The notes under the pieces are model-generated. The model was not told where the DNA came from and ran no database searches. It saw only the letters and a program-made list of their open reading frames with translations. Positions 11,752 through 24,675 of a stretch of 64,000 bases of DNA are shown here, in pieces (within the stretch, counting starts at the first letter, position 1; each line of letters begins with the position of its first letter). Made by a program: the position numbers and the translations under genes. Origin of the DNA: Emergomyces orientalis (taxonomy: Eukaryota > Ascomycota > Eurotiomycetes > Onygenales > Ajellomycetaceae); contig MOWL01000023.1 in NCBI GenBank assembly GCA_002110485.1, forward strand, positions 1,364,001-1,428,000, written 5' to 3'.

Positions 11752-13012
11752 ATGCCCCCCGATCTAAATTCCGTTCCCCCTTCTCCACGCCCGCGAGGTC
11801 CCTCCGCAGCATCGTCAACAGGCGGGCTCCAACCTGGAACCACAGGCTCAACATCAGTTCAACCCTCTCCCTCAGTGTCTCGACGAGTCTCGCAGGTCAT
11901 GGGTCCACCCCCAGTGCCTCATTTCCCCACATCACCCGGTCTTACGGTTGGCGATAATACTGGCGTGGGGATTGGGCCAGGTATGGATATCTTCTACTTC
12001 CTTCACTTTACTACCCCTCTGCCAGGTTCTGCTTTGTGCTAACTATATCAATTCTTTCCTTCACAGGCCCCATCCGACATCCTCGTCCCCTTACGGTTGC
12101 TGATCTACATTTGGAGTTGGAGAAGGAGCAGGAAGCAGTGGTACGGAATTACCCTTCTTAACTACCCGAGAACCTTGGACTGACCGATATCATAAAACAC
12201 AGGTAAACCGTCTCACACGAGAACTCACCCTTCTCCGCCAGCAGACAGCCTCAGTAGCATCCACTACATCTTCGACGTCCACCAACCTCAATGACCCCTC
12301 AGACCCCCAACACCCAACCCCGTCACGCCGTCATCGATCGTCCTCGAATATTAGTTCCCGAAGCGTTGCGGGAGCGACATCGGGGGTGATAGCAGGAGGG
12401 GTGACAAGCATTGCCCTTTCTCGTGAAAGGGAGGCGCCATCCTCTTCCTCACGCCCATCCCTTGACATTACCCGTGGAAGTCTCAGCCGCGAGGCATCCG
12501 TAACATCGCGCCGCCAGTCAGGAAATGCATCCCCTTTGCTCTCCTCATCATACCAGCCGCATGGGGAATACTTATCGCACCACCATACCTCCAACCCAAA
12601 CTCCTCCCATCCCCCATCCCACTCGTACTCTCACTCCCACTCCCACCGTTCATCTCTGACTTCCCACCCTGTCCCAATCCCAACGCCCCAACACTCTACC
12701 ATGACAATGGACCACGCGCGATCCGGCTCCATGTCCTCCTCCGTGGGCTTATCGTCTAGGTACGAAGAGGCAGCCCACCATCGAGCAGAGCTGGAAGCTG
12801 TGAAGCGGGAAAACGACATGCTCCGTAGACGAATTCGAGAGCTGGAAGCCAATCTGAAGGATTATCGACAACCTCCGGTCCCACGGTCTCCACAACAGCA
12901 GCGCACGGGAGAGAGCAGCTCTGCAACAACCACATCTAGTCTCACGACTGGGCTGAGGGAAGCGTCGATTGCTGATGATCCGTTATCAAGCAGTGAAAGT
13001 CAGGCGCCTTGA
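11752..13012 (+). CDS. Uncharacterised Ser/Pro/His-rich protein with a C-terminal coiled coil
   Basis: Function not recognised. Exons 11752-11980, 12067-12140, 12203-13012, giving 370 residues; all joins keep phase. The start MPPDLNSVPPSPRPRG is the first ATG in frame. Visible parts: a disordered Ser/Pro N-terminus, a short helix across the intron joins (LTVADLHLELEKEQEAVVNR, then LTRELTLLRQQ) that could be a first coiled coil, a long Ser-rich region with a His-Ser repeat (HSYSHSHSHRSS, about residues 230-245), and a second coiled coil near 290-325 with heptad leucines (ELEAVKRENDMLRRRIRELE). The leucine spacing recalls a bZIP zipper, but no basic region of bZIP type precedes it, so I do not call it a transcription factor. 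Similar uncharacterised proteins seem widespread in Eurotiomycetes (recollection, untested). Confidence 0.78.
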
Positions 13013-13978
13013 ACAGAGCTTTTTTGACTTCTCAGAGTGTGAACATGCTGCCCTTCACACACCTGTTAAACTCTTTCATTTTCTTCCTGGTATAATTATT
13101 ACCACCTGATTACTGTTTTACTTTTACTTTTTTTGTTTCCTAGTGGGATGCCATTCCCACTTTCAAATAACCCCAAGTTTAACTCTTAACGACCAGATCA
13201 TTATTATTCCATGACACATGAGATCACATTGCACTACCCCTCTTTTTAAACAACATTTTCTTTCTTTCCCCCCAAATATATTTTCTCTTTAATTATATAT
13301 TTTTTTTCAACCTTGGGCCAAAAAGAAAGACAACCTTTCCTTTGTTGTAGCCTGCAAGAATTGTTTTTATTGGCGTATCACCACTGCTGGGTCGATAAAG
13401 TTAACTACTATCTCTCTCCCGAATACACGAACTATCTTTTAATTCCGCTCCGTTGTAAGCTTATTTTAGCTATAAGTATTTGATGCATACTACTTGCCCT
13501 AAAGTGTATATATATAAATAGGCGTGAGAAAACAAATGTAATTGCCTGATTTTCACATGCAAGTACTCCGTAGCGAACAGCCAAGTACCCCTCCACTATT
13601 TTAGCAGCCAGTGGTACCTCTTACGTCAGGTATATTGTGGTGGCTGGAGAACGACGTCACATGTGGCGCAGTCCCGGTGCAACCCCTCGATGACGACGAT
13701 GCAAACAAGAAAGGAAGAAAATGGGTGTAAAGGTTAAAGGTATCCATCCATTTCAACCCCTCATCACCCAGCCCAGCCCAGCTATATAAGTATAACTACA
13801 GCGAAGTCTCTCTAATCTTGGTCTGTTCTTGAGTTCCTTTGATGATACATAAATAAAAGCCACCTGAAAACAACTTCTTTGCTATCGGATATATCTTCAA
13901 GTTAATAATACTACACACAGAGCACCGAATCAGCCAAATACACCTATTAACTACTACTCAATTTCTTTTCCTTCAGCC
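13013..13978. other. Intergenic region with promoter of the Vip1-like gene
   Basis: AT-rich 3' UTR sequence with poly-T runs after 13012, then promoter sequence. No ORF of note. Confidence 0.5.
13783..13790 (+). promoter_or_regulatory. TATA element of the Vip1-like gene
   Basis: TATATAAG lies about 190 bp before the start codon, preceded by GCCCA repeats and followed by CT-rich sequence, a typical core promoter layout. Function inferred from position. Confidence 0.45.
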
Positions 13979-14993
13979 ATGTCCTCCCACACCACTGTCC
14001 ACGTCGCGGATATCTCATCCAAGACGAGCGAGAAGCAAGTAAGGGATTTCTTTAGTTTTTGGTATGTATTCCTACGTTTATCTTGCTGTGTGATGGAGGG
14101 TATATACAGTAAATCTGAACATTCGCCGCCCGAGAGTCGTCAACTCCAAACCATCAATAATATTATAAATTTATCAACTAACAGTTATATTCCAGTGGGA
14201 AAATCACTTCTATATCAATCAGCCCTAGCTCAGGCGAGCCAGATGCCCCTCAATCAGCAACAGTAACCTTTGAAAAGGAAGCGTGAGTTCTCCTCCCCGC
14301 CCAACCCCCAACATGATACTTTTTATATAGCAACCATCGAATACTAAACATCAAACCAGCGCTGCCAAAACAGCCCTTCTCCTCGACAACACTCAACTCG
14401 GCCCATCCTCCGTCAAAGTAACCGCAGCCGCATCCATTGATGACCTAGCCGGCACCAAAGCCCGTACCGAATCCCCCGAACCTAAAGATAGCAGCGCCGT
14501 CCACGACATCGAACAAGAAGACAAACCCCGCTCCCGCATAATCGCCGAATACCTCGCCCACGGCTACGTGATCAGCGACAACGCCATCCAACAAGCCATC
14601 TCCCTCGACAAGAAACACGGCTTCTCTGCCCGCTTCCAAAACGCCCTGAACAATTTCAACGCCAAGTTCCATGCCACCGATAAGGCCAAAGGGATCGATA
14701 GTAGCTACGGAATCTCTGATAAGGCTGCTAGTGGCCTACGGGGACTGAGTTCGTACTTTGAGAAGGCTCTGGGGACGCCGACGGGGCAGAAGGTTAGGGA
14801 CTTCTATGTGCAGAGTGATAAGCAGGTGAGGGATATTCATAATGAGGCCAGACGGTTGGCGGATTTGAAGAGTGGGAAGACCCATGAGGAGGGGGAGGGC
14901 TTTGGCGCCCACCACGCGGCGGGGGAGAAGCAGACTGAGGGGAGTGCTCTAGAGGCCTCTACTGGTGTTAAGGGTGGTTCAGAAAAGGCATGA
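13979..14993 (+). CDS. Vip1-like RRM protein
   Basis: Single RNA-recognition-motif protein resembling S. pombe Vip1, often annotated in fungi as an actin-cytoskeleton VIP1 protein; the true role is unclear. Exons 13979-14061, 14196-14282, 14360-14993; 267 residues. RRM about 4-75: RNP2-like VHVADIS at the N-terminus, DFFSFCGKITSISI rebuilt across the first intron, RNP1-like SATVTFEKEA across the second. After the RRM comes an acidic linker, then a conserved helical region (RIIAEYLAHGYVISDNAIQ, FEKALGTPTGQKVRDFYVQS). The C-terminus is Gly/Glu-rich. The split codons at both introns rebuild the RRM core, which makes the structure reliable. The third exon uses many C-ending codons, suggesting good expression. 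Preceded by a clear TATA box. Confidence 0.86.
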
Positions 14994-15567
14994 TTAAGTT
15001 GAAGTTTTATATGTCCTGGGGCTTATCTATGTTTATTTATTTTTATGTCTTCTAATAACTTTTCAAGCTCCCCGGATCCTGTTTTCCTGGGTTGTTGATG
15101 ATGATGCTGGTATGATAACTCGATTTCTCTGCGCTGGGGCAGTTCACACTATTTAGTTTCTCAAATTGTTTTAGTCATAAATTGTTCTCTCATTTTTGTT
15201 TCTTTTCTTTTGTGGCAGGCCATCCATCCACCTACCTGCTTACGTAGCTAGCAATTTTTCATGTTTTACAAAAGTGATATGATATTTCTGAATTACACTA
15301 CTTCAACATTGGAATTTATTTTTAGAACCATATGTAAAGCACGTACTGCAATTTCTAAATTAAATGTGCGTATACTTATTGTTAGGCAAAACCATATGCT
15401 CTCCCAGAAAATCCACATTCCCAATCATTATCAAAATACCCAACCCAAAACCATAAAACCCGTTTTTCAACATAATAAAACAGAAATACAGAAAAGTAAA
15501 CCCCGAATTCCCAAACTGACCCTAAAAATCACCACCCCATCCATCCACCTAGCCACACACCCCCTAT
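14994..15567. other. Convergent intergenic region
   Basis: 3' ends of the Vip1-like gene (+) and the small gene at 15568 (-). Low-complexity and A/T-rich; no independent gene seen. Confidence 0.5.
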
Positions 15568-15879
15568 CTACTTCATCCCCACAACCCCTTTCTTCGCCGT
15601 CTTCGTCTCCGACTCCTCCTCAAGCGGATGCACCGGATTACTCTGCAATTGCACATTCCCCTCGCTATCAACCGTCGCCCCCGGAACACCGCCGCTGCTT
15701 CGAGCACCGCCGGCTCGTCCACTGCTCGCAAGGTTTTTCATGGGTTGTTCCGCATTTGGTCCATGTCCGTCTGTGGCGGTCTGCTCGGCCTTTCCGGTCC
15801 AACCTGGGACGTCGGATTCTTGGGGACCCGTTTGGCGGGAGGGGGAAGGGGATTGGCGGCCGGCGTGGCGGGAGGACAT
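15568..15879 (-). CDS. Small conserved hydrophilic protein, 103 residues
   Basis: Intronless ORF of 103 residues, ATG at 15879. Hydrophilic and probably disordered: begins MSSRHAGRQSPSPSRQTGPQ and ends in a segment LQSNPVHPLEEESETKTAKK. I recall small fungal proteins sharing this SNPxHPLE tail, but no function is known to me and the match is from memory. A CTTT-repeat tract lies just upstream in the presumed 5' leader. A 230-codon frame on the opposite strand (15261-15953) covers it; the amino-acid make-up favours the minus-strand reading. Confidence 0.6.
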   Translation of the reverse strand: MSSRHAGRQSPSPSRQTGPQESDVPGWTGKAEQTATDGHGPNAEQPMKNLASSGRAGGARSSGGVPGATVDSEGNVQLQSNPVHPLEEESETKTAKKGVVGMK

Positions 15880-17620
15880 ATTTGAGGTTTTCTCTTCTTT
15901 CTTTCTTTCTTTCTTTCTTTTTCCTTTTGATGAGGTTCGTGAGCGTGTTTTGAGGAGGGGTAGATATTGATTGTTTTTAGATGATATATAGAAAATTTAT
16001 ATATCAAGATTTGTAGGAAAGGGAAATGTAGGTTTTTCTTTTCTTTCGCCCTTCTTCAGTTCGTTTGAAGGGTTGTTTATCTTTGGATTGATTTGGTTTC
16101 TTCGTACAGAGAGGAGACAAGAATGGGGAGTTTTATTTTATTTTGATTTGGAGTTTAAATATGTTCGGTTCATTCATTTGGCGCACCTTATGGGTATGAT
16201 ATCAAGTTTCAGGGGGTTTGTTAGACTGCTCGCAGAAACTGGATTGGCGTGAAAAGGGGAAGGGACATCATGATGACGTCTGTTTTACCCACCGTCCACC
16301 CAAGCAACTCAAAAATTAGCTTGAGGCAAAAAATATATGATAATGGGACTATTTTATGGCGTTTGCCTCTGTATTCGGTGGGAGGGGGGTATTTTCAGCA
16401 GAATGCGGCAAACTATTTACAGTTGTTAGTTCTTTACTTGGGGCTAATATCGTGCTTGATCTATGGTGCTAGACCGTGGTTATAAGGAGAGTTGGACATC
16501 CCGAGTTCCTCCCTTCAGGCTACCCACCTAGTTAACAAGCGAAGATAGACAGAGTGGATTTCATCAAAATTTGCATCTGGGGGCGTTTCTCCCCTGTTCT
16601 ACTCCATAGACGCTAGGTATTGTGCATGAATATGTTAAGGAATGCACCAGCAGCACCAGCCCAAATTTAATATCTCATACCCTGGAGAAACATGAAGAAG
16701 CGGATTTCCTTTTCCACAATTTAGTTCATCTATATTTTGTCCATATTGTTCATATATATCCAGTTTTACCTAAGGTGTTCAACTAGGGGCTAGAAAAGGC
16801 AAGCTAAAGAGGAAAAGGAAGGGTGGCTAGTTAATAATATATTGCGATCTCTGCACTGTAGATGGAATGTATAGTGTGATGTAGGCCTAGGACTGGGCCG
16901 AGCGGGGATATCAGGGTGGATGAAAGAGTGGGACGAAAAAGGGCCCTTTGGCAAATGAGACAATTAAATCCGATTGGTTTTCAGTGGGGAACAAAACTGT
17001 GATAATACACCGAGAATAATCTGGTGATATTTCTGAGACGATCTGATGGGGGGACGGGGTTGGGTTGGAGAAAGGATTATAAAATTTCCGGTTTATCTCT
17101 AGGGATTACTGGGTAGACGGGCGAAGGAAAATTACCTAGGGAAAACCAGTGGGAAAGGAACAGAGGAAGAATGACCAAAAGGGATGAAGGGGACGAAGGA
17201 TGTGAAGGGGTAGGTAACGGAGGAAGAGAGGAGAGAGATAAAAAAAAAAAAGAGACGAATGGGAAACCCCAAATTAGCTGGGGAGACAAGCGACGCTTCT
17301 GGAACCGGAAATCATACCCACGAGCTGGGCTTGGATCCATTTGCGTTGGGAAAGAAAATGATAGGAGGAAGAAATACTGAAGGCAGGTTCGTGAAGTAGG
17401 GGGAAATATATCTATCCATTCTGAAAGATTCCTACTCCTACCTAGGTGGGGTTGGGGGAAATGTGGTATATAGGTAGATGATGTTAAAAGAGGTAGAGCG
17501 GTATGCTGAGTTAGATAGATAAATAAAATTAACAAGGCTTTTTTCATGTTTTTGCATCTTTTTCTCGTTTTTCATGGCGTTTTTCAAACTTTTTTTCATT
17601 CTTTTTCTGTTTTGTTAAAA
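15880..17620. other. Intergenic region with CTTT repeat
   Basis: Contains a (CTTT)n tract at about 15896-15923 beside the small gene's start. The rest is promoter-like or 3' UTR-like. A 156-codon frame at 17077-17547 (-), starting with a hydrophobic stretch, sits in a strand-asymmetric purine/pyrimidine segment directly downstream of the importin gene and is not convincing. Confidence 0.5.
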
Positions 17621-20600
17621 TCATGCGCCACCATTTGCGTGTGCTGCTGCAGCGGCAGCCGCCGCAGCGTTTGCGTTCTCAAAAGCCAATGCTTTCGCAT
17701 CGGCTTCATGGATAACGGTCTGGATGATCTGTTGCTCTTCGGAATTAAGGATTTTGGTCAAGTTCTCGTAAAGGCCGGGCTGTTCTTGTTGTAGGCCTGA
17801 GGGATAAACACGTTAGAATCCCATTGAATCAACGAGAAAAAGCAATAAAAGGGACTGTTAGGACTGTGAAACATTGAACTCACTCATCAGAACATTCTTG
17901 AACAGGCTGTATGGCTCAATTTTATCCAATGGGCTTTCAAGCAAACTTTCCTCATCAAGGTCATCATCATCATCGCCGGGCATTGATGCGTATTTCATAG
18001 CCTGTGGAGCGAATGTTAGCAGCCCGCTGAAACATGAAATTTAATCGAAAAAGTTGAAATCTCACTTCTTGATTTAAAAACTCAACATAAGATTGATTCT
18101 CGTCGTCAAGGTCTCCATCAGGACCTTCGTCTTCATCTTGCGTTGTCCACTCTACCTCGCCACTCCAATCGTTGGTTGGGTCATCATCATCATCATCATC
18201 TCCGTCATGGTAGCTAAAATCGACATTACTAGTAGCTTCTTCGCGATCTGGAAATGGTCAATATGTAGCATACATACGAAAAGTTTGAGGGGAGGAGGTG
18301 AACATACGCTTCAAGGCAGCTGGAAGGGTATGGAAAAGCTTGCTAACTCCCTGGAGAAGGCGAGGCCAACCTGGTTGCACGCTTGCAGGCACATCATTTG
18401 CTCTCAAAGTCAACAATGAGCTGATAGCAACGATGCAAAGCTTCTTGTCGTGGACCCTGTTAAACATGTCCATATTGGAAAACCAAGTGCTGAAGAACTT
18501 GTTGGTCCATTCTTTGGATTCCAGTACTTGGAGAGATAACAGAGGGTTATAGTATATGGAATTGATCACCATCTCCATAAGGTGGATGCGGTAAGATTTG
18601 GCATGCGTTTCATCCGAGCTCAGGACAGTCATAGCTAGTGAGATGAATGTCGGGATATATTGGTCGATGTGGCCTCGAAGGTTAAGCATCAGGGCCTCTG
18701 CAAGCTTGCACCCACAGATCCTATCAACACCTCCAACTTTCTCATCATGGAAAATGTCCTCCACCATACCAACGAGGGCTTGAAGGTAAGCAGGGTTCTG
18801 TGTCAAGGTAAGCGACCCAAAGGTGACAAAATTATCCAAAGCTGGCAGCATATCTATAAAAAGAAAGGTTAACTTAGCAAATATCTAGCTTATGAGAATT
18901 ATTATCCACTAACCTTCAAGATACAATTCAGCTCCGGATTTGAAAGTTTTGTGCATGAGCACAAATGCTTGCCACATTGTTGGAGAGACAGTCTTGGCAG
19001 CGAAGGTGCAAGAATCGATGATCTCAAAGACCTCAGTATACAAATCTGTACCGTTTGCAGTTAGCGTCAGGATCAATGCGAACGCGGATACAGGAAGTCT
19101 CACCATAGAGTTGATTTTCAAGGGTAACCGTGATAACTGGCATCAAAATGGTTTCGAGGTGCAGAAGCACATCTGGGGTACTTTCCAAGGTCAAAATGAG
19201 AGTTCCGATAGTCTGGAGTACTCCCAAGGCAGTGATACTCTTGTCATCTAGGAAATCACCGTAAATGTCTTCATCGCCTTTGGAACTATTCTTTCGCTCA
19301 TCGAGCATATCTCCAATAATACGCATGTAAGTATCTCTCAGCTGCTCGCACAAAGCGACAGCAAAAGGAGTGAGTTCTGTCGAGAAAGCCTCAACAAAAT
19401 CTTCCATGACGCTTGCTAGAGGATCCAAATCAACTTCATTAGAGAGTTTGAGGAGTTGTTGCATGATTTGCGGAATATTAGTCTGCATGGAAGTCCGTAT
19501 AACATCATGGCGAATAAGTGGCTGGAGGGCAAGCGCAGCTTCCACCCTCACGGGGAGTTCAGGGTCGGCCATTGCGTCTAAAATATTTCTATAAACCACC
19601 ATAAGGTTATTTGGGTCGTTAAAGTCCAGCTCGTTGAATTTTTCCAAAGTGTCGCAAGCTCGTGCGCGAAGATAGCCGTGAGGGCTCTTAAATTCCGGGA
19701 AAACGTGGCGCACGAAAAAGTACTCGACTTGGTCAGCGATAGGACTCTTCTTGCCCAAAATTACGGAAGCCAGGGTGCCAATCATGCGAAGAGCGCCCTC
19801 TTTTTCACGGGGAAGCTTTTGGTCATCCGGAGAAGACTCGTACTTGCTCACAACACCATTGATGAAACTCAAGATGGAAAATGTCTGCTTTTTCCGGCTT
19901 TGTGTGAGCGCTACGAGGAAGTTGGTGGCCGCGACGTCCGGCGCAGAAACCTCTTCATATACATTCAACTTTCGATGCAAGTATTCCGAAGGATCCGTCT
20001 CAAAAAGTTCAATATCTTCATCGGACTGGCAGAGGACTGGGAAAATCAAATGTTGAATGAGATTATCCATGTGAGGTTTCAAATGGTCCCAGGTCATCTT
20101 TGGCTTGACACAGTCTTGCAGGAATACCAGAGTATAAGAAAGTGCAGGCTTGCTTAGCCATTGGCCGTTGACCCATTTATCGATTTCCCCCAAGTAACCC
20201 TTCAGAATCTCAGGGGCAAATGTCGTGATGAAAGCCTTCGCATACGGTGTGTATTTGGGCGAGCTGGGCTTCCCGAGAAGATTAGGGTTGCCGTACCTGT
20301 CAATGTGTCACCAATAATTAGATTGCGTTCGTTTGCACAAGATAAATTTCCCATGAACATACCGAACAAACAGACGGTTCAAGTTGGCATATGAGCATTT
20401 CTTGGCTTTCCACCAATGGTTAAGTTCCCGTTCATCTATATCTTCTAGCATAGAACTCGCTGGAGGTATTTTTCCAATGACTCTCAAGAACAGAGTGCAC
20501 CAATCCACCGTTGCTTGATGGGTCATCAGGAAATTCGGCAGTTCAAACTAGAGTGAAAGAAGGAATTCCACGTCAGTAAAAACCATCCAGGATCACCAGA

Positions 20601-21513
20601 CCACCAATTCGCAGCGCTCTCAGAAATAGAAGCTTTCATAACCCACATAGGTGGCGTTCTTATATGCCTTCACAACGGTCCGCAGCATCTCCCCTGCTTC
20701 GACACTTTCCTCATCGATAAGCCGAGACCCAATATCCAGTAATCGTGGGAACGAGACTTCCACCACTTTCTCGAAATCCCCCCTCTTGTCGCTCGCCTTG
20801 AATCTGTAAACACGACATATTGCCAACAGACACTGCAAGCCTGCGAACACCGAGTTTGCGTCGTTGGTATTGAGCAACTGGAGAGTAACGTCCATATAAT
20901 CAGGCCATTTTGAAGGGAAGTCGTATTGGAGGACCTTGGATAGGATCGGGGCCAACTGAGATCGAACGGTGGGTGGGGACGACGCGAGGAGGGGAATAAT
21001 ACGGGCTCGGAATGGAGCTCGATCTTCGTCTGGGATGACTTTGTGGATTGATTGTTCTTCAGCGGGGGCCCATCCTCGAGTGACCCTATTTTTCAGATAT
21101 ACCACCGCTATCAGACGGAAGGTAAAATAAAGCGATTTGAGTTAGCAATCAGAATGACACAATGGGTTATATCTATATGGTTGTTTGTGCGTGGCTGCCG
21201 AACGAGACGAGACGACGTTATGTGTTTTTGGATAACGTATATGGATATGAATATGGCGGGGTTGCTCTCTTACTCGATAGTCGAACTCCATTGTCCTGTT
21301 CTGCATGTAAAATATCCAAAAGCGCATTAATGAATCCAGGCTGCTCCTCCGCCTAAGGATACCGAATGGTTAGCATATGGTCAGCAGCACATACATACGG
21401 AGACACCGATCGAAATAACGCACGAATTTCAGGTCCGCCTCTGCCTGTTGTCGAGAGTCCGCATTGGTGTTAAGGGTGGCTTGGATACGTTCTCGGAGAG
21501 CTGCTACGTCCAT
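17621..21513 (-). CDS. NMD5: Importin-beta family karyopherin, Nmd5/Sxm1 (importin-7/8) type
   Basis: Nuclear import receptor built of HEAT repeats. Ten exons inferred: 21513-21424, 21352-21274, 21107-20647, 20547-20363, 20296-19104, 19045-18914, 18853-18308, 18247-18066, 18001-17884, 17796-17621; 1053 residues, the usual size of Nmd5/importin-7. All nine joins keep phase. The N-terminal importin domain is clear (RQQAEADLK, QPGFINALLDIL, STVVYLKNRVTRGW). A strongly acidic loop near residues 900-945 (Asp-rich, encoded partly by a TCA repeat at 18181-18200) is typical of the importin-7/8 group and binds basic cargo or Ran. The C-terminus ends in a poly-Ala run and NGGA. I cannot separate Nmd5 from Sxm1 by eye; filamentous fungi usually have one such gene. 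Downstream neighbour of SKI2 on the same strand. Confidence 0.94.
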
Positions 21514-22150
21514 CTCGCGCTAATAACAACCCCCAGCGCCAGGCCTGAGGAGGGCAGAACTAGAATTCCAGGTTGTGACAAGATAGGCCGTGGCCTTGGT
21601 GAAAGCTGTACAGCGTCGAGTGGGTGATTGGGATGTGGACAAGGGCGTGGTGGTGGGTTTGTTTTTGGGGGGATGTTGGGGGAGAAGAGACGAGAAGGCA
21701 CAGATCGGCGGGGGGTCACCGTTTAAAATTGGCGTTGGCATATTCCCGTTTTTTTTTTTTTTTTTTTTTTTTTCCTGCCCAAACACATGGGAAATCCCAA
21801 AGCGCACCATGACAACTCTATTTTATTTAACTACCCCCAACCGCATTAGTCAATAATTTAATATAAATACAGTTTATATCCAAAAGCAGATACAATCATC
21901 TCATTCAATCATCTACTATTATATGTCGCTTCTTGATATTTCAAACGCTCAGGTAGACCCCCGATATAAATATCTAGGGTTAGACAGTTCATATGTTTTG
22001 TGTGTATCCTTACACATACAGTCCCACACATCTTTAAGATAGATCCAGCAAAAGGCCCCATGCCATTAAAATCACAGCCGCAACACCAACTTTCAAAGAT
22101 AAAACTTTGGCGAATCAGTTAGCCAATGTTAATCACTTCCGCGATTCTTT
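21514..22150. other. Intergenic region between SKI2 and NMD5
   Basis: NMD5 promoter and SKI2 3' end. Contains a T25 run at 21749-21773. No gene seen. Confidence 0.55.
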
Positions 22151-24635
22151 TTACATGTAAAGAGATGCCGCGAATATTACGTCGCGCTTGATCAGCTCCT
22201 GTGCCTGTTGCATCTTGCTATACAGCGTTGGATCGCCCACCAGCTTGGCCGCACTTTTCACCTCCCGACACGTTTCGTCCAGTCGTGTGATAACACGTAC
22301 AATCGTGCCTTCCATGACATCGGTCAAATCGGTGATCCGGTTGAATGACATTCCTCGCGCCCATTCATACACCACCTCGACTAGGCTGAATCGTGGCTTG
22401 CTGACGAAGTCGTTGGAGTCCTCGCTCGACAAGATGACCTGGTGCTGGATTTGGAAATCATTTACCTTTTCCGATATCTTGATTATGGTCTCTTTGCCTT
22501 TTTCAAGCCGTGGTGTTAGGGTCGGGACGCTGTCGGTCTTCTCCTGGAACACGAAGGCTGACAACAGAGCAACGATCTCTTCTGGCTCATATTCTGCGAG
22601 CACATTTTCCAGAATCAATTCTGTAAGGACGAGTTCGTCGGCCGAATGGATCTAGAGATAGAGATGTGTCAACTATGATATGAAGATGACTCTTTGCGGG
22701 TGGGGTGGTAGAATAACATACCTCACATGCAACTTTCCCCTTCAATTGGACTCGACAAGCTTCATCAACGAAACCAAGATCCTTCAAGACTAAAATACGT
22801 TGTTCGTAGTCTGGCAGAAGTTGCAGGTTTTGATCCGACATTAATTGTTTTAATTGTGAGATGTTTTCTTTCACCTGCCATTCGTCATGTTGCATCTCAA
22901 ACTGTCCAAGAATCAGCATTGGCCAATCAGATCAATGTTAGCCAAGGAGTACGACGTTGACCAGGCTTACATGTTTCAGAAATTGAGGGCACCGCAAACA
23001 CTCGCAGGATTCAATGATGGCGATTTGTGCTTGCCGCTGGTTTAGAATCTCGATTACTTGAAGTTCCTTGACACGGTCCCATTCCAATTCGTCCCACACG
23101 CTGGTCTTCCACGAGGCACATAAGGGGACAAGATCTTTCTGTGCAACTTTCAACGATTCTGCAAAGAGTCAGCGGTGAGCTAAAAAGAGAAGGAAGAAAA
23201 ATCGAATCGAAGCAAATCAAATCAAGTCAAATCAACTCAACTCAAATAAAGTTGCGTTGGAAATGGCGCTTTCATGGTTACCTTTCTTAATATTTAGGTA
23301 CCAGGTTGGGCCACCTATTTTAACAACTGTCGAGGTTACACATTCAAGGTCTTCGAGTGGGATCTTGTAGGTTTTCAGCACCATTTCGTTGGGCTCTGTT
23401 GACAGTGGTGAAAACAAACGTCGAAACGCTGGAAGATACGGAAGAATATCACTTGGATGCCGGCTAGCATTGATTGGGCCAAATTCGAACACTTGCAGGC
23501 CAAGGTTTGGCCCAGGAGCCATACCTTCGCGAGCGAGCATACCAACTGTCCTGACACCGTTCTATAGGGGAGAAGCCAATATTAGTAAATCTCAAAAGTT
23601 AAGATTCAATACCCATTCCTCACTTTTTTAAAGACGATGACTCTTTTCGCTGAGAACAATCGTCGTCCTACGGGAGATGCAAGGAGGTTAATATGGAATT
23701 TGGAAGTTAGCCGCGAAAACTCCACCGCGGCTTCGTGACAAGATTCCATGTCGATATCACATATGGCGCATGCCTCCCGTTTTATTTTCTCCAAGCTAGC
23801 TTCGGACAATTGTACTTGTTTTTGGTGCTCCGGCAGGAGCGCTTGCGTTGCATTTTCACTGAAGCTTCGCTTGATCATCTCTTCAATCTTCAAGGCTTCT
23901 ACCCGAAGGAGATTCAATATCATGTTATAGGTAAGTCGGAATTGGGATCGAAGCTTGGTCGGGTCGCCCAGAATCATACGTCGTAGAGTGCCGGCGGGTG
24001 GCGCTTCATCCTTCCCAGACGTAACAATGATCACAGATCCGACTGTGTCAAGGCCACGTCGTCCCGCTCTCCCCGCCATTTGGGTATATTCGCCTGGAAG
24101 GAGATCTCTAAATGACCGGCCGTCATGTTTTCGGAACCCAGAAAATACGACAGTCCTAGTGGGCAGGTTCAAACCCATCGCAAAAGTTTCTGTCGCAAAT
24201 AGCATTTTCACCAGGGTTTTTGCGAATAATATCTCAACAATTTCCTTAATGATAGGCAAGAGACCGCCATGGTGAACCCCGACACCCCTACTCAGGAGCT
24301 CTCTAACCCGACGAATTTGCGGAAGTACTCTATCTTCCGCTTTCAGTCTTGCCAGCGACTTTTCAATAATCATATGAATAGTGCTCTTTTCCGCCGCCGT
24401 GCAGAAATCCTGATTAGACAAAGAATCTGCATTTTCCTCGCATCTTTTCTTGGAAAACACGAAAACACAAGCGGGTAACAGGTTTTCTTTTCGCAGATAT
24501 TGCACGAGATGAACCCAGATATTTCGATCCTGTGCTACTGTCGTTCGCCCACCGCCTCGTCCTGTTCTGGCGATGTTGCCGGTTCCACGAGGCGCAGGTT
24601 GGCCTCTGCCTCGCTGCTGTGCACCTCCTCGTTGC

Positions 24636-24675
<40 letters not shown>

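Noticed and set aside
15261..15953. 230-codon plus-strand ORF opposite the small gene at 15568
   Set aside because: Low-complexity start from A-rich sequence and Arg/Gly/Phe-rich end from repeats; the minus-strand reading is more protein-like.
17077..17547. 156-codon minus-strand ORF with a hydrophobic N-terminus
   Set aside because: Lies in a purine/pyrimidine-skewed segment just after NMD5; composition (Ser, Pro, Leu, Phe) follows the skew and no homology is recognised.
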